Below are positions 1-6,937 of a stretch of DNA of 10,989 bases, piece after piece. The position numbers were made by a program, and so were the translations under genes. Origin of the DNA: JAIRTY01 sp050257395 (lineage in GTDB: Bacteria > Actinomycetota > Actinomycetes > Streptosporangiales > Streptosporangiaceae). Location of the stretch: contig JBLMWU010000333.1 in assembly GCA_050257395.1 (NCBI GenBank), positions 1 through 10,989 on the forward strand, written 5' to 3'. The notes under the pieces are model-generated. The model ran no database searches and was not told where the DNA came from. It saw only the letters and a program-made list of their open reading frames with translations. Every line of letters starts with the position of its first letter. The stretch's first letter is position 1.

Positions 1-109
1 GCGTCTTGAACGACAGGGAGACGATCCACACCACCGGGATCAGCGCGACGATGATCGCGATGGTGTTCGCGGTGCCCCAGCCGGTCCGCTGCCGCGCCGT
101 GGCTGCCAT
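1..109 (-). CDS. Sugar ABC transporter permease, MalG/SugB-like (N-terminal fragment)
   Basis: Only the first 36 codons are inside the window; the gene continues off the left edge. The visible protein starts MAATARQRTGWGTANTIAII and continues into one hydrophobic segment (about residues 14-32) ending in SLSFK. This is the usual cytoplasmic tail, first membrane helix and start of the outer loop of MalG/SugB-type permeases (known of the family). The ATG at 109-107 has a G-rich ribosome binding site (GGGGGTG) about 8 bases upstream; a GTG at 118-116 is in frame but would sit on that site. It begins 34 bases after the preceding permease gene, so the two are very likely one operon. Position after a LpqY-like lipoprotein and a SugA-like permease suggests it is the second channel subunit of the same importer. 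The ATPase subunit is not visible. Confidence 0.8.
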   Translation of the reverse strand, partial: MAATARQRTGWGTANTIAIIVALIPVVWIVSLSFKT

Positions 110-143
110 CAGCGCCACACCCCCATTGCTCGCATGGTGCACC

Positions 144-1085
144 TCATCGCCGGATGTCCGTTCCGGGAGCGGCGGTGCCGAAGCCCTTGATGAACACGAC
201 CGCGATCAACGCCACACAGATCAGGATGAGGATGGACAGGGCCGAGCCGATGCCCAGGTTCAGCCCTGTGAACAGGTTGTCGTAGGTCAGCATCGACACC
301 GAGCCGGTGCCGTTGGTGCCGCTGGTGAGGATGTAGATGTTGTCGAAGATGCGGAACGCGTCCAGGGCCCGGAACAGCAGCGCCACCAGGATCGCCGGCT
401 TCATGAGCGGGAGCATCACCCGGGTGAACCGCTGCCAGGCGGTCGCGCCGTCGACCTTGGCCGCCTTGAGCAGGTCCTCGGGCACCAGGGTCAGCCCGGC
501 CATCAGCAGCAGCGCCATGAACGGCGTCGTCTTCCAGATCTCGGCCAGGATGATGACGGCGATCGCCTGGACCTGTGAGGTCAGCGGCGCCGCGTTGCCG
601 AACGCGGCGGACAGGTAACCCGTGCTCGGTGTCCAGGCGTACTGCCAGCTGAACGCGGCGGCCACGGTCACGATCCCGTACGGGATCAGGCTGGTGGTGC
701 GGACCGCGCCCCGGCCGAAGAGCGTCCGCCACATCAGCAGCGCCAGCAGCATGCCGAGGACCAGTTCGAAGGCCAGCGACACCACCGTGATGATCACGGT
801 CACCGCCAGCGCCTCCCACCAGAACCCCGAGCTGAGCACGGCGCCGTAGTTGCTCAGCCCGACGAACTTGGTGAGTTGCGGCGCGGACATGACGTAGCGC
901 TGCAGCGACAGGTAGATGGCATACCCGATCGGGTAGGCGGTGACCGCGATCATGACGATCACCGCGGGCGCGCACAGCCAGTAGGCCAGCCGGCGTTCCG
1001 CGCGGGCACCTTCGGACAGCCGGGCGCGGCGCCGGCCCCTGGCCGCGGGCTCCCGGGCGGTCACCGGAGGGGTGGTGGTCGTCAT
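144..1085 (-). CDS. sugA: Sugar ABC transporter permease, MalF/SugA-like
   Basis: A 313-residue inner-membrane permease of the binding-protein-dependent sugar importer class. A basic N-terminal tail (residues 1-33) is followed by six hydrophobic segments at about 36-60, 92-118, 128-150, 172-198, 229-250 and 281-302. The EAA loop that contacts the ATPase lies at about 203-230, with AA at 208-209, G at 213 and LP at 225-226, the canonical spacing for the family. Start at ATG 1085-1083 is supported by an upstream GAGAGGCGG ribosome binding site. The gene follows the lipoprotein gene after 31 bases and precedes the second permease by 34 bases, so the three form one operon. The symbol rests on the LpqY-like partner; trehalose as substrate is inference, and another disaccharide or oligosaccharide is possible. 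Confidence 0.85.
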   Translation of the reverse strand: MTTTTPPVTAREPAARGRRRARLSEGARAERRLAYWLCAPAVIVMIAVTAYPIGYAIYLSLQRYVMSAPQLTKFVGLSNYGAVLSSGFWWEALAVTVIITVVSLAFELVLGMLLALLMWRTLFGRGAVRTTSLIPYGIVTVAAAFSWQYAWTPSTGYLSAAFGNAAPLTSQVQAIAVIILAEIWKTTPFMALLLMAGLTLVPEDLLKAAKVDGATAWQRFTRVMLPLMKPAILVALLFRALDAFRIFDNIYILTSGTNGTGSVSMLTYDNLFTGLNLGIGSALSILILICVALIAVVFIKGFGTAAPGTDIRR

Positions 1086-1116
1086 GGGTCCGCCTCTCTG
1101 TGCTCAAGCGGCGCGC

Positions 1117-2397
1117 TCACGGGGTCAGCCCCTTACCCTGGAGCGCGTTGTTGACCTGCGTCACCATGCTCCGCTCGGTGCTCACCGGGTTGATCGAGTT
1201 CGGCGGAGAGACCAGATGGTTGATCGCCACCGACACGACCTGATACAGCGGCGTCTTGGGCCGCACGGCCGCGTTCTGCACCTGGGCCAGGATCAGTTGC
1301 CGGAACGGGTAGGCGCTTTGCATCTGCGGGTTGCTGTAGACGCTGGCCAGCGTGGGCGGCAGCCCGCCCTTGACGGCGGCGGTCAGCTGGTTGGCGGCAT
1401 TGCGCAGGCAGAGCGCGGCCTGGAAGGCCAGCCCGGGATGCGGTGAGTAGGAGCTGACCGCCAGGTCGATGCCGCCGATCGTCACCTTGGCCGGGGTACC
1501 CGCGTCCACCCGCGGGTACGGCGCCCACTTGAAGACCTTGAACAGTTTCGGGTTGTCGGCCTTCATCGACGGATAAACGAAGGGGTAGTTCAGCTCGAAC
1601 GCCGCTGAGCCGGCTTCCATGGCGAGCCGGTTGGCGTCCTCGTTCTGCACCGACAGCGACGGGTCCGCCGCGGACGACGTTGCCAGCTGCTTCATGATCG
1701 ACAGCGCCCTGACCGCGGGCGGTCCCAGTCTCACGCGCTCACCGGTGGGTGACAGGATGCTGCCGCCCGCGCTGACCACGAGAGTGTTGAACCAGACGAC
1801 GGTCCCCTCGTACTGGGCGCCCTGGATCTCGATGAGGTGCGGCTTGCCCTGCCTGGCCAGCGCCTCGGCGTCGGAGATCATCTGCGCCCAGGTCGCCGGT
1901 GGCCGCTTCACCAGGTCGGACCGATACCAGAGCAGCTGGGTGTTGCTGTTGTAGGGAACTGCCACCAGTTGCCCGTGCCAGATGGCGGTCTGCAGCGGCC
2001 CTTTCAGCGTGCCGGCCACAGCCGCCGCCTTGTAACTGCCGGTCCACGGCTTGATCCAGCCGGCCTGCGCGAACTCCGCTTCCCAGGTGACATCCAGCCC
2101 GAGGATGTCCATCTGCGTGTCGTGGGCCGCGAGCCGCCGGACCATCTGCAGCCGCTGCTGGTCAGCCGCGGTCGGCAGCTTCTGGTAGCTGATCTGGTAG
2201 CGTCCGTGGCTCTGCTTGCTGCAGTTCGTCGCAGCCTGCTGGATCGCGCCGGACGGGTCCGGGAAGTTGTAGAAGTTCAGCGTGACCGGGCCCGTGCCCG
2301 CCGACGAAGTCCCGCATGCAGCTAAACCGGCTGCGAGGGCGACTGCCAGGCCAGCTGCCGCCGCACGGCCGTGCTTGCCAAAGCGGGGGCCGACCAC
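1117..2397 (-). CDS. lpqY: Sugar-binding lipoprotein of ABC importer, LpqY-like
   Basis: A 426-residue extracytoplasmic solute-binding protein (family 1). The N-terminus has basic residues, a hydrophobic stretch at 14-27 and a lipobox LAAC with the lipidated cysteine at residue 28. Several blocks resemble mycobacterial LpqY as I remember it: WEAEFAQAGW, SNTQLLWYR, VVWFNTLVVSAGGS, NYPFVYPSM and PAKVTIGGIDLAV. LpqY with SugABC takes up trehalose in mycobacteria (known); the same substrate here is inference. It seems about 40 residues shorter than the mycobacterial protein, mostly lost between the NYPFVYPSM block and the APYP block. The start is GTG at 2397-2395, because an in-frame stop lies three codons upstream; GGTGAT a few bases before it is a good ribosome binding site. 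First gene of its operon; no regulator gene is adjacent. Confidence 0.85.
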   Translation of the reverse strand: MVGPRFGKHGRAAAAGLAVALAAGLAACGTSSAGTGPVTLNFYNFPDPSGAIQQAATNCSKQSHGRYQISYQKLPTAADQQRLQMVRRLAAHDTQMDILGLDVTWEAEFAQAGWIKPWTGSYKAAAVAGTLKGPLQTAIWHGQLVAVPYNSNTQLLWYRSDLVKRPPATWAQMISDAEALARQGKPHLIEIQGAQYEGTVVWFNTLVVSAGGSILSPTGERVRLGPPAVRALSIMKQLATSSAADPSLSVQNEDANRLAMEAGSAAFELNYPFVYPSMKADNPKLFKVFKWAPYPRVDAGTPAKVTIGGIDLAVSSYSPHPGLAFQAALCLRNAANQLTAAVKGGLPPTLASVYSNPQMQSAYPFRQLILAQVQNAAVRPKTPLYQVVSVAINHLVSPPNSINPVSTERSMVTQVNNALQGKGLTP

Positions 2398-2557
2398 CCA
2401 ACATCACCGCCCGGACCCCGGCTGCCAGCGGAGATGATCCACGCTGATCGTCCCCATTTGCCGGGTCGTGTTCCCGTCCTTACCCCTCTGCGGAGTCTGT
2501 ATTCCACCGCGGGCGCTCAAGTCGTGGACGCTGGCCATGCCGGGCACGCCGGTGCGG

Positions 2558-2576
2558 GCCAGGCCGTGACCCTGGC
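2558..2576 (-). terminator. Possible hairpin terminator after mnmA
   Basis: A 6-bp perfect inverted repeat (gccagg / cctggc) with a 7-base loop lies 6 bases past the mnmA stop codon in the direction of mnmA transcription. There is no clear U-tract, which is common for high-GC actinomycetes. It may separate mnmA from the sugar importer operon. The rest of the 185-base gap (2398-2582) should also hold the lpqY promoter, but I could not pick out a convincing -35/-10 pair or operator there. Confidence 0.35.
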
Positions 2577-2582
2577 GGATTC

Positions 2583-3647
2583 CTAATGGGAGGTGGCGGT
2601 GATGGTGGCGCTGCCCAGCACGGTGCCGCCGTCGTAGAACACAGCGGCCTGGCCCGGGGCCACGCCGCGGGCCGGCTCACCCAGGACGATGCGCACAGCT
2701 TCGCCGTCCGGGCTGACCCGCGCCGGGTGGATCTCGCCATGCGCCCGCAACTGGACCAGGCAGTGCAGCGGCGCCGCTGGCGGCGGGCAGCCCGTCCACA
2801 CCGGCCGCTCTGCCACGATCTCGCGCACCTCCAGCCGGTCGCGGGTGCCGATGGTCACCGTCGCGGTCGCCGGCTCGATGTCCAGCACGTACCGGGGCCT
2901 GCCGTCAGCGGCCGGGCTGGTGACCCCGAGGCCGCGCCGCTGGCCGACGGTGAACCCGTACACCCCGTCGTGCCGGCCCACGGTGGCGCCGCTGCTGTCG
3001 ACGATGCTGCCGGGCGCGCTGCCCAGGTGGCTGGCGAGGAACGCGCGGGTGTCGCCGTCCGGGATGAAGCACACGTCGTGGCTGTCGGGCTTGCTGGCGA
3101 CCGCCAGCCCGCGGGCCGCGGCCTCCGCGCGGACCTCGGCCTTGGTGGAGTCGCCCAGCGGGAACATGGCCCGGCCCAGCTGCTCGCGGGTGAGCACCGC
3201 CAGCACGTAGGACTGGTCCTTGGCCGCGTCCACGCTGCGGCTCAGCACCCCGCCGGCCAGGCGCGCGTGGTGCCCGGTGCACACCGCGTCGAAGCCCAGC
3301 GCGACCGCCCGGTCCAGCACCGCCGCGAACTTGATCTTCTCGTTGCAGCGCAGGCACGGGTTGGGGGTGCGGCCGCGGGCGTACTCGGCCACGAAGTCGC
3401 TGACCACGTCCTGGCGGAACCGCTCGGCCAGGTCCCAGACGTAGAAGGGGATGCCGATCACGTCGGCCGCCCGCCTGGCGTCCCGCGCGTCCTCCAGGGT
3501 GCAGCAGCCCCGGGCGCCGGACCGGTACGACTCGGGGTTGGCGGACAGCGCAAGATGAACGCCGGTCACCTCATGACCGGCGTCCGCCGCCCGCGCCGCG
3601 GCCACCGCGGAGTCCACCCCGCCCGACATGGCCGCCAGCACCCGCAT
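2583..3647 (-). CDS. mnmA: tRNA-specific 2-thiouridylase MnmA
   Basis: A 354-residue cytoplasmic enzyme that puts sulfur on C2 of the wobble uridine (U34) of Lys, Glu and Gln tRNAs, using ATP and a persulfide from a cysteine desulfurase (known of the family). Visible motifs: the PP-loop SGGVDS at 8-13; PNPCLRCNEKIKF with Cys98 and Cys101, of which Cys101, next to the Asn, is the expected nucleophile; and DVCFIPDGD with the second catalytic Cys193. The VGQRRGLG block at 234-241 and the C-terminal beta-barrel region complete a normal-length protein. ATG at 3647 is chosen because AAGGGG lies 9 bases upstream. An in-frame ATG at 3656 would add MAR but has no spacing from that site. The gene starts 35 bases after the desulfurase gene and is probably co-transcribed with it. 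Confidence 0.95.
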   Translation of the reverse strand: MRVLAAMSGGVDSAVAAARAADAGHEVTGVHLALSANPESYRSGARGCCTLEDARDARRAADVIGIPFYVWDLAERFRQDVVSDFVAEYARGRTPNPCLRCNEKIKFAAVLDRAVALGFDAVCTGHHARLAGGVLSRSVDAAKDQSYVLAVLTREQLGRAMFPLGDSTKAEVRAEAAARGLAVASKPDSHDVCFIPDGDTRAFLASHLGSAPGSIVDSSGATVGRHDGVYGFTVGQRRGLGVTSPAADGRPRYVLDIEPATATVTIGTRDRLEVREIVAERPVWTGCPPPAAPLHCLVQLRAHGEIHPARVSPDGEAVRIVLGEPARGVAPGQAAVFYDGGTVLGSATITATSH

Positions 3648-3682
3648 CCTCGCCATCCCCTTCAGCCTAAAGGCGGGGGCGG

Positions 3683-4903
3683 TCAGCTGCGGCCGGCCCG
3701 GCGGGCGCGCTCCACCGCCTCGCCGATGACCTCCGCCACGGCCAGCACGTCCGCCTGGGTGGAGGTGGCGCCCAGGGTGAACCGCAGCGACCCCCGGGCC
3801 CGCGCCTCGTCCGCGCCCATGGCGAGCAGCACGTGGCTGGGCTGCGCGACCCCGGCGGTGCACGCCGACCCGGTCGAGCAGGCGATGCCCTTGGCGTCCA
3901 GCAGCATCAGCAGCGCGTCGCCCTCGCAGCCGGGGAACGAGAAGTGCGCGTTGCCCGGCAGCCGGCCCGGCCCGGGCGGCGCGCCGTTCAGCACCGCGTC
4001 CGGCACCGCGGCGAGGATCCGGGCGATCAGCTCGTCCCGCAGCCCGGCGAGCCGGGCCGCCTCGTCGTCCCGGCGCTTGACCGCGAGCAGGGCCGCGACC
4101 GCGAACCCGCGGATCGCGGGCGCGTCCAGGGTCCCGGACCGCACGTCGCTCTCCTGGCCGCCGCCGTGCAGCACCGGCACCGGCCGCACCCCGCGGGCCA
4201 GCAGCAGCGCCCCGGCCCCGATCGGCCCGCCGATCTTGTGCCCGGTGAGGGTGAGCGCGTCCGCGCCGCTGGCCGCGAAGTGGACCGGGATCTGCCCGGC
4301 CGCCTGGACCGCGTCGGTGTGGAAGGGGATCCCGTGCTCGCGGGCCACCGCGGCGAGCCCGGCGACCGGCTGCACCGTGCCGACCTCGTTGTTGGCCCAC
4401 ATGACGCTGATCATGGCGACGCTGCCGGGGTCGTCGCCGATGGCCTCGCGCAGCGCCTGCGGGGTCAGCAGCCCGGTGCCGTCCACCGGCAGCCAGCCCG
4501 CTTCCGCGCCCTGGTGGGCGGCCAGCCACTCCACCGAGTCGAGCACGGCGTGGTGCTCCACCTCGGTGGCCAGCACCCGGCGGCGGCGGCCGTCCTCCGC
4601 CCGCCGCGCCCAGTACAGGCCCTTGACCGCCAGGTTGTCGGCTTCGGTGCCGCCGCTGGTGAAGATCACCTCACTGGGGCGGGCGCCGTAGGCCTCCGCG
4701 AGCTGCTCGCGGGACTCCTCCACCACCCGGCGGGCCCGCCGCCCGGCATTGTGCAGGGACGACGGATTGCCCAGCTGCGCGAGCTCCTCGGCCATCGCCG
4801 CGATCGCCTCCGGCATCATCGGCGTGGTCGCGGCGTGGTCGAGGTAGACCGCGCAGCCAGGCGCGCGCTGCGGATCGCCCTCCGCCGGGCCGGTGTACCC
4901 CAT
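3683..4903 (-). CDS. iscS: Cysteine desulfurase, IscS/NifS type (class V aminotransferase fold)
   Basis: A 406-residue PLP enzyme that takes sulfur from L-cysteine, leaving alanine and an enzyme persulfide. Motifs: YLDHAATTP at 20-28, SGGTEADN at 83-90, the His that stacks on PLP in VEHHAV (117), the Asp that binds the PLP ring nitrogen in HTDAVQ (197), the PLP lysine in TGHKIGG (Lys223), and the catalytic Cys348 in STGSACTAG on the extended loop typical of group I enzymes. ATG at 4903 is preceded by GAGGG about 5 bases upstream. About 18 residues precede YLDHAATTP, longer than in most IscS proteins but without an internal ATG. Adjacency to mnmA (35 bases) points to a main or dedicated role in tRNA thiolation; a general role in Fe-S cluster supply cannot be excluded. 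No iscU or other Fe-S assembly gene is beside it. Confidence 0.93.
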   Translation of the reverse strand: MGYTGPAEGDPQRAPGCAVYLDHAATTPMMPEAIAAMAEELAQLGNPSSLHNAGRRARRVVEESREQLAEAYGARPSEVIFTSGGTEADNLAVKGLYWARRAEDGRRRRVLATEVEHHAVLDSVEWLAAHQGAEAGWLPVDGTGLLTPQALREAIGDDPGSVAMISVMWANNEVGTVQPVAGLAAVAREHGIPFHTDAVQAAGQIPVHFAASGADALTLTGHKIGGPIGAGALLLARGVRPVPVLHGGGQESDVRSGTLDAPAIRGFAVAALLAVKRRDDEAARLAGLRDELIARILAAVPDAVLNGAPPGPGRLPGNAHFSFPGCEGDALLMLLDAKGIACSTGSACTAGVAQPSHVLLAMGADEARARGSLRFTLGATSTQADVLAVAEVIGEAVERARRAGRS

Positions 4904-4973
4904 GACGGCCCTCAGCCTAGTCGCCGCGGCCGGGTATCCGCCCCTGCCGGGATGGCCGGCTGACGGTGCCCAC

Positions 4974-5936
4974 TCAGCCCTGGGATCGCCTGGTGACCTC
5001 TTCGGTCAGCTGTGGCACGACCTTGAACAGGTCGCCCACCACCCCGAAGTCGGCCAGCTCGAAGATGGGCGCCTCGGGGTCCTTGTTGATCACCATGATG
5101 TTCTTGGAGGTCTGCATGCCGGCCCGGTGCTGGATCGCCCCGGAGATGCCGACCGCCACGTACAGCTGCGGGGAGACGGTCTTGCCGGTCTGGCCGACCT
5201 GGAACTGGTGCGGGTACCAGCCCGCGTCGGTCGCGGCGCGCGAGGCCCCGACGGCCGCGCCGAGCGAGTCGGCCAGCCCCTCGATCAGGGCGAAGTTCTC
5301 GCCGCTGCCGACGCCGCGGCCGCCGGAGACGATGATCGACGCCTCGGTGAGCTCGGGCCGCTCGCCGCGCTCGGCCACCACCCGGTCGGTCACCCGGGCG
5401 GCCTTGGCCGCGTCGCTCAGCTCGACCGCCACCTGCTCGATCTCCCCGGCGGCGGGCGCGGGCTCGGGCGCCGTCGAGTTCGGCCGCACGGCGATGATCG
5501 GGGTGCCGGCCTTGACCCGGGACTGGACGATGATGGCGCCGCCGAAGATGGACTGCTCCGCGACGATCCCGCCGTCCCCCGACGACAGGCCCACCACGTC
5601 GGTCAGCACGCCGGAGCCGGTCTTGACCGCCAGCCGGCCCGCGATCTCCTTGCCCTCGCCGGTGGCGGCGAGCAGCACCGCGGCGGGGGACTTGCCCGCG
5701 ACCAGGGTGGCCAGCACCTCGGCCACCGGGGCGACCACGTAGTCGCTGACGTCGCCGCCGGCCACGTAGATCTTGGCGGCGCCGTACTCGGCCAGCCGGT
5801 CGCGGGCGCCGTCGGCGCCCTCGCCCGCCCACACCACGGCGGGCTCGCCGAACTGGCGGGCCAGCGTCAGCAGTTCCAGGGTTACTTTCTTGACGGACTC
5901 GCCGGAGTGATCGGCGAGGACCAGGATCTCAGCCAT
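4974..5936 (-). CDS. etfA: Electron transfer flavoprotein, alpha subunit
   Basis: A 320-residue FAD-binding subunit of the ETF heterodimer, which passes electrons from acyl-CoA dehydrogenases and related enzymes to ETF:quinone oxidoreductase (known). The N-terminal alpha/beta domain begins MAEILVLADHSGESVKK. The C-terminal FAD domain shows SGGRGVGSGENF at 204-215, QVGQTGK at 246-252, GISGAIQH at 263-270 and NKDPEAPIF at 284-292, all in the expected order. The ATG at 5936 has GGAGGGG 9 bases upstream. It lies 59 bases after etfB and is co-transcribed with it. A 70-base gap separates it from the cysteine desulfurase. That gap contains only a weak 5-bp hairpin (gccgg/ccggc, 4946-4960), so read-through into the desulfurase-mnmA pair is possible. 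The FAD ligands visible here point to a conventional, non-bifurcating ETF, but this is not proven. Confidence 0.95.
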   Translation of the reverse strand: MAEILVLADHSGESVKKVTLELLTLARQFGEPAVVWAGEGADGARDRLAEYGAAKIYVAGGDVSDYVVAPVAEVLATLVAGKSPAAVLLAATGEGKEIAGRLAVKTGSGVLTDVVGLSSGDGGIVAEQSIFGGAIIVQSRVKAGTPIIAVRPNSTAPEPAPAAGEIEQVAVELSDAAKAARVTDRVVAERGERPELTEASIIVSGGRGVGSGENFALIEGLADSLGAAVGASRAATDAGWYPHQFQVGQTGKTVSPQLYVAVGISGAIQHRAGMQTSKNIMVINKDPEAPIFELADFGVVGDLFKVVPQLTEEVTRRSQG

Positions 5937-5995
5937 GGGCGGCAGCCCCTCCAGGTATTTCGGTGACGTCAGCGCGGGCGGGCGGATCCGCCGGA

Positions 5996-6775
5996 TCAGA
6001 TGAACTTCTGCGAGGCGAGGTACTCGGCCGCCTTGCTGCCGCCGTCGCCTTCGTCCTTGACAACGGTGCCCGCCTGGCGCGGCGGGCGCTTGGCGAAGCT
6101 CACCACCTCGGTCGCGGCCGCGCCGAGGCCGACCTGGGCCGCGTCGATCCCGGCGTCCGCCAGGCTCAGCGTCTCGACCGGCTTCTTCTTGGCTGCCATG
6201 ATCCCCTTGAAGGACGGGTACCGCGGCTCGTTGATCTTCTCCACCACGCTGATCACCGCGGGCAGGCTGGACTCGACCTTGTCGTAGCCGTACTCGGTCA
6301 TCCGCTCGATCCGGATGGCGCTCCCGTCCACCTCGACCTTGCGGGCCAGCGAGACCTGCGGCACGCCGAGCCGCTCCGCCAGCATGGACGCCATCACGCC
6401 CATCCGCGCGTCGGTCGACTCCGAGCCGAGGATGACCAGGTCGAAGCCGATCCGCTGGAGGACCGTGGCCAGGGCCAGGGAGGTACCCAGGCCGTCGCTG
6501 CCCGCCAGGCCGTCGTCGAGCAGATGCACGGCCTTGTCCGCGCCCATGGACAGCGCCTTGCGGATGGCCTCCGTGGCCTTGTCCGGGCCCATGGACAGGA
6601 TGGTGACCTCACCGCCGTGCGCCTCGGCAAGGCGCAGGCCCTCCTCGATCGCGTACTCGTCGAGTTCGTTGATGACCCCGTCGACGGAGGCGCGGTCCAG
6701 GCGGGAGTCGTCGGCCCGCAGGGTCCGCTCCGCCCACGTGTCGGGGACCTGCTTCACGCAAACAACGATGTTCAT
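5996..6775 (-). CDS. etfB: Electron transfer flavoprotein, beta subunit
   Basis: A 259-residue AMP-binding partner of EtfA. It begins MNIVVCVKQVPDTWAERTL, the standard EtfB opening. The segment PRYPSFKGIMAAKKKPVE at about 184-201 is the recognition loop that docks on client dehydrogenases (family knowledge). GSESTDARMG at 117-126 lies in the nucleotide-binding fold. The start is ATG 6775-6773: it fits the family N-terminus and has AGGAGGT about 12 bases upstream. A longer in-frame start near 6844 would add 23 unrelated residues and is not favoured. First gene of the etfBA operon; a putative promoter with an operator-like palindrome lies about 110 bases upstream. Confidence 0.95.
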   Translation of the reverse strand: MNIVVCVKQVPDTWAERTLRADDSRLDRASVDGVINELDEYAIEEGLRLAEAHGGEVTILSMGPDKATEAIRKALSMGADKAVHLLDDGLAGSDGLGTSLALATVLQRIGFDLVILGSESTDARMGVMASMLAERLGVPQVSLARKVEVDGSAIRIERMTEYGYDKVESSLPAVISVVEKINEPRYPSFKGIMAAKKKPVETLSLADAGIDAAQVGLGAAATEVVSFAKRPPRQAGTVVKDEGDGGSKAAEYLASQKFI

Positions 6776-6861
6776 GACCGGCGGCCGACCTCCTGCCTTC
6801 GAGTGCTCACGGCCGGGACTGGGCCGGCACGTCAAGACTGCCAAACTACCCGGGCGTACGG

Positions 6862-6873
6862 CACCCCGGGGTG
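6862..6873. promoter_or_regulatory. 12-bp perfect palindrome upstream of etfB
   Basis: CACCCCGGGGTG is a perfect 12-base palindrome in the 162-base gap between etfB and folD. If transcription starts near 6880 it would fall early in the etfBA leader. It could be half of a regulator site or just GC-rich chance; no loop is available for an RNA hairpin. Confidence 0.25.
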
Positions 6874-6885
6874 TCCTCAGCCCTT

Positions 6886-6903
6886 ATGTTACTTGCTGGT
6901 AGC
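6886..6903 (-). promoter_or_regulatory. Putative etfBA -10 box overlapped by an operator-like imperfect palindrome
   Basis: On the minus strand TAACAT (6891-6886) is a 4/6 match to a -10 box in an unusually AT-rich patch of a very GC-rich gap. No good -35 is visible. The same bases are part of the imperfect dyad GTTACTTGCTGGTAGC (6888-6903), with 5 of 8 positions symmetric and further partial symmetry outside it, about 24 bases in all. A repressor bound there would block the -10 box. TetR-type regulators of fatty acid genes use sites of this general form, but naming the regulator would be guesswork. Confidence 0.35.
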
Positions 6904-6937
6904 TTAGCCGGTCGCGCGGGTCCCCCGCAGCCGCAGG

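Noticed and set aside
2494..2520. A lpqY promoter with TTGAGC and TACAGA
   Set aside because: The two boxes are only 13 bases apart, too close for a sigma-70 type promoter, and no alternative pairing was better.
3648..4529. An in-frame upstream extension of mnmA that would give a 648-residue fusion
   Set aside because: The added part is Arg/Gly/Ala-rich junk read through the desulfurase gene in another frame; mnmA has a natural start with a ribosome binding site at 3647.
2586..4691. A 701-codon open frame on the plus strand opposite mnmA and the desulfurase gene
   Set aside because: It is a GC-rich shadow: low-complexity Arg/Ala/Gly/Pro protein with no motif, antisense to two genes with complete catalytic motifs.
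4946..4960. Hairpin gccgg/ccggc between etfA and the desulfurase gene as a terminator
   Set aside because: Only 5 bp, no U-tract, in very GC-rich DNA; too weak to call.
3833..5966. Two further long plus-strand open frames (3833-4963 and 4893-5966)
   Set aside because: Both lie antisense to the desulfurase and etfA genes and have His/Arg/Gly-rich composition without motifs.
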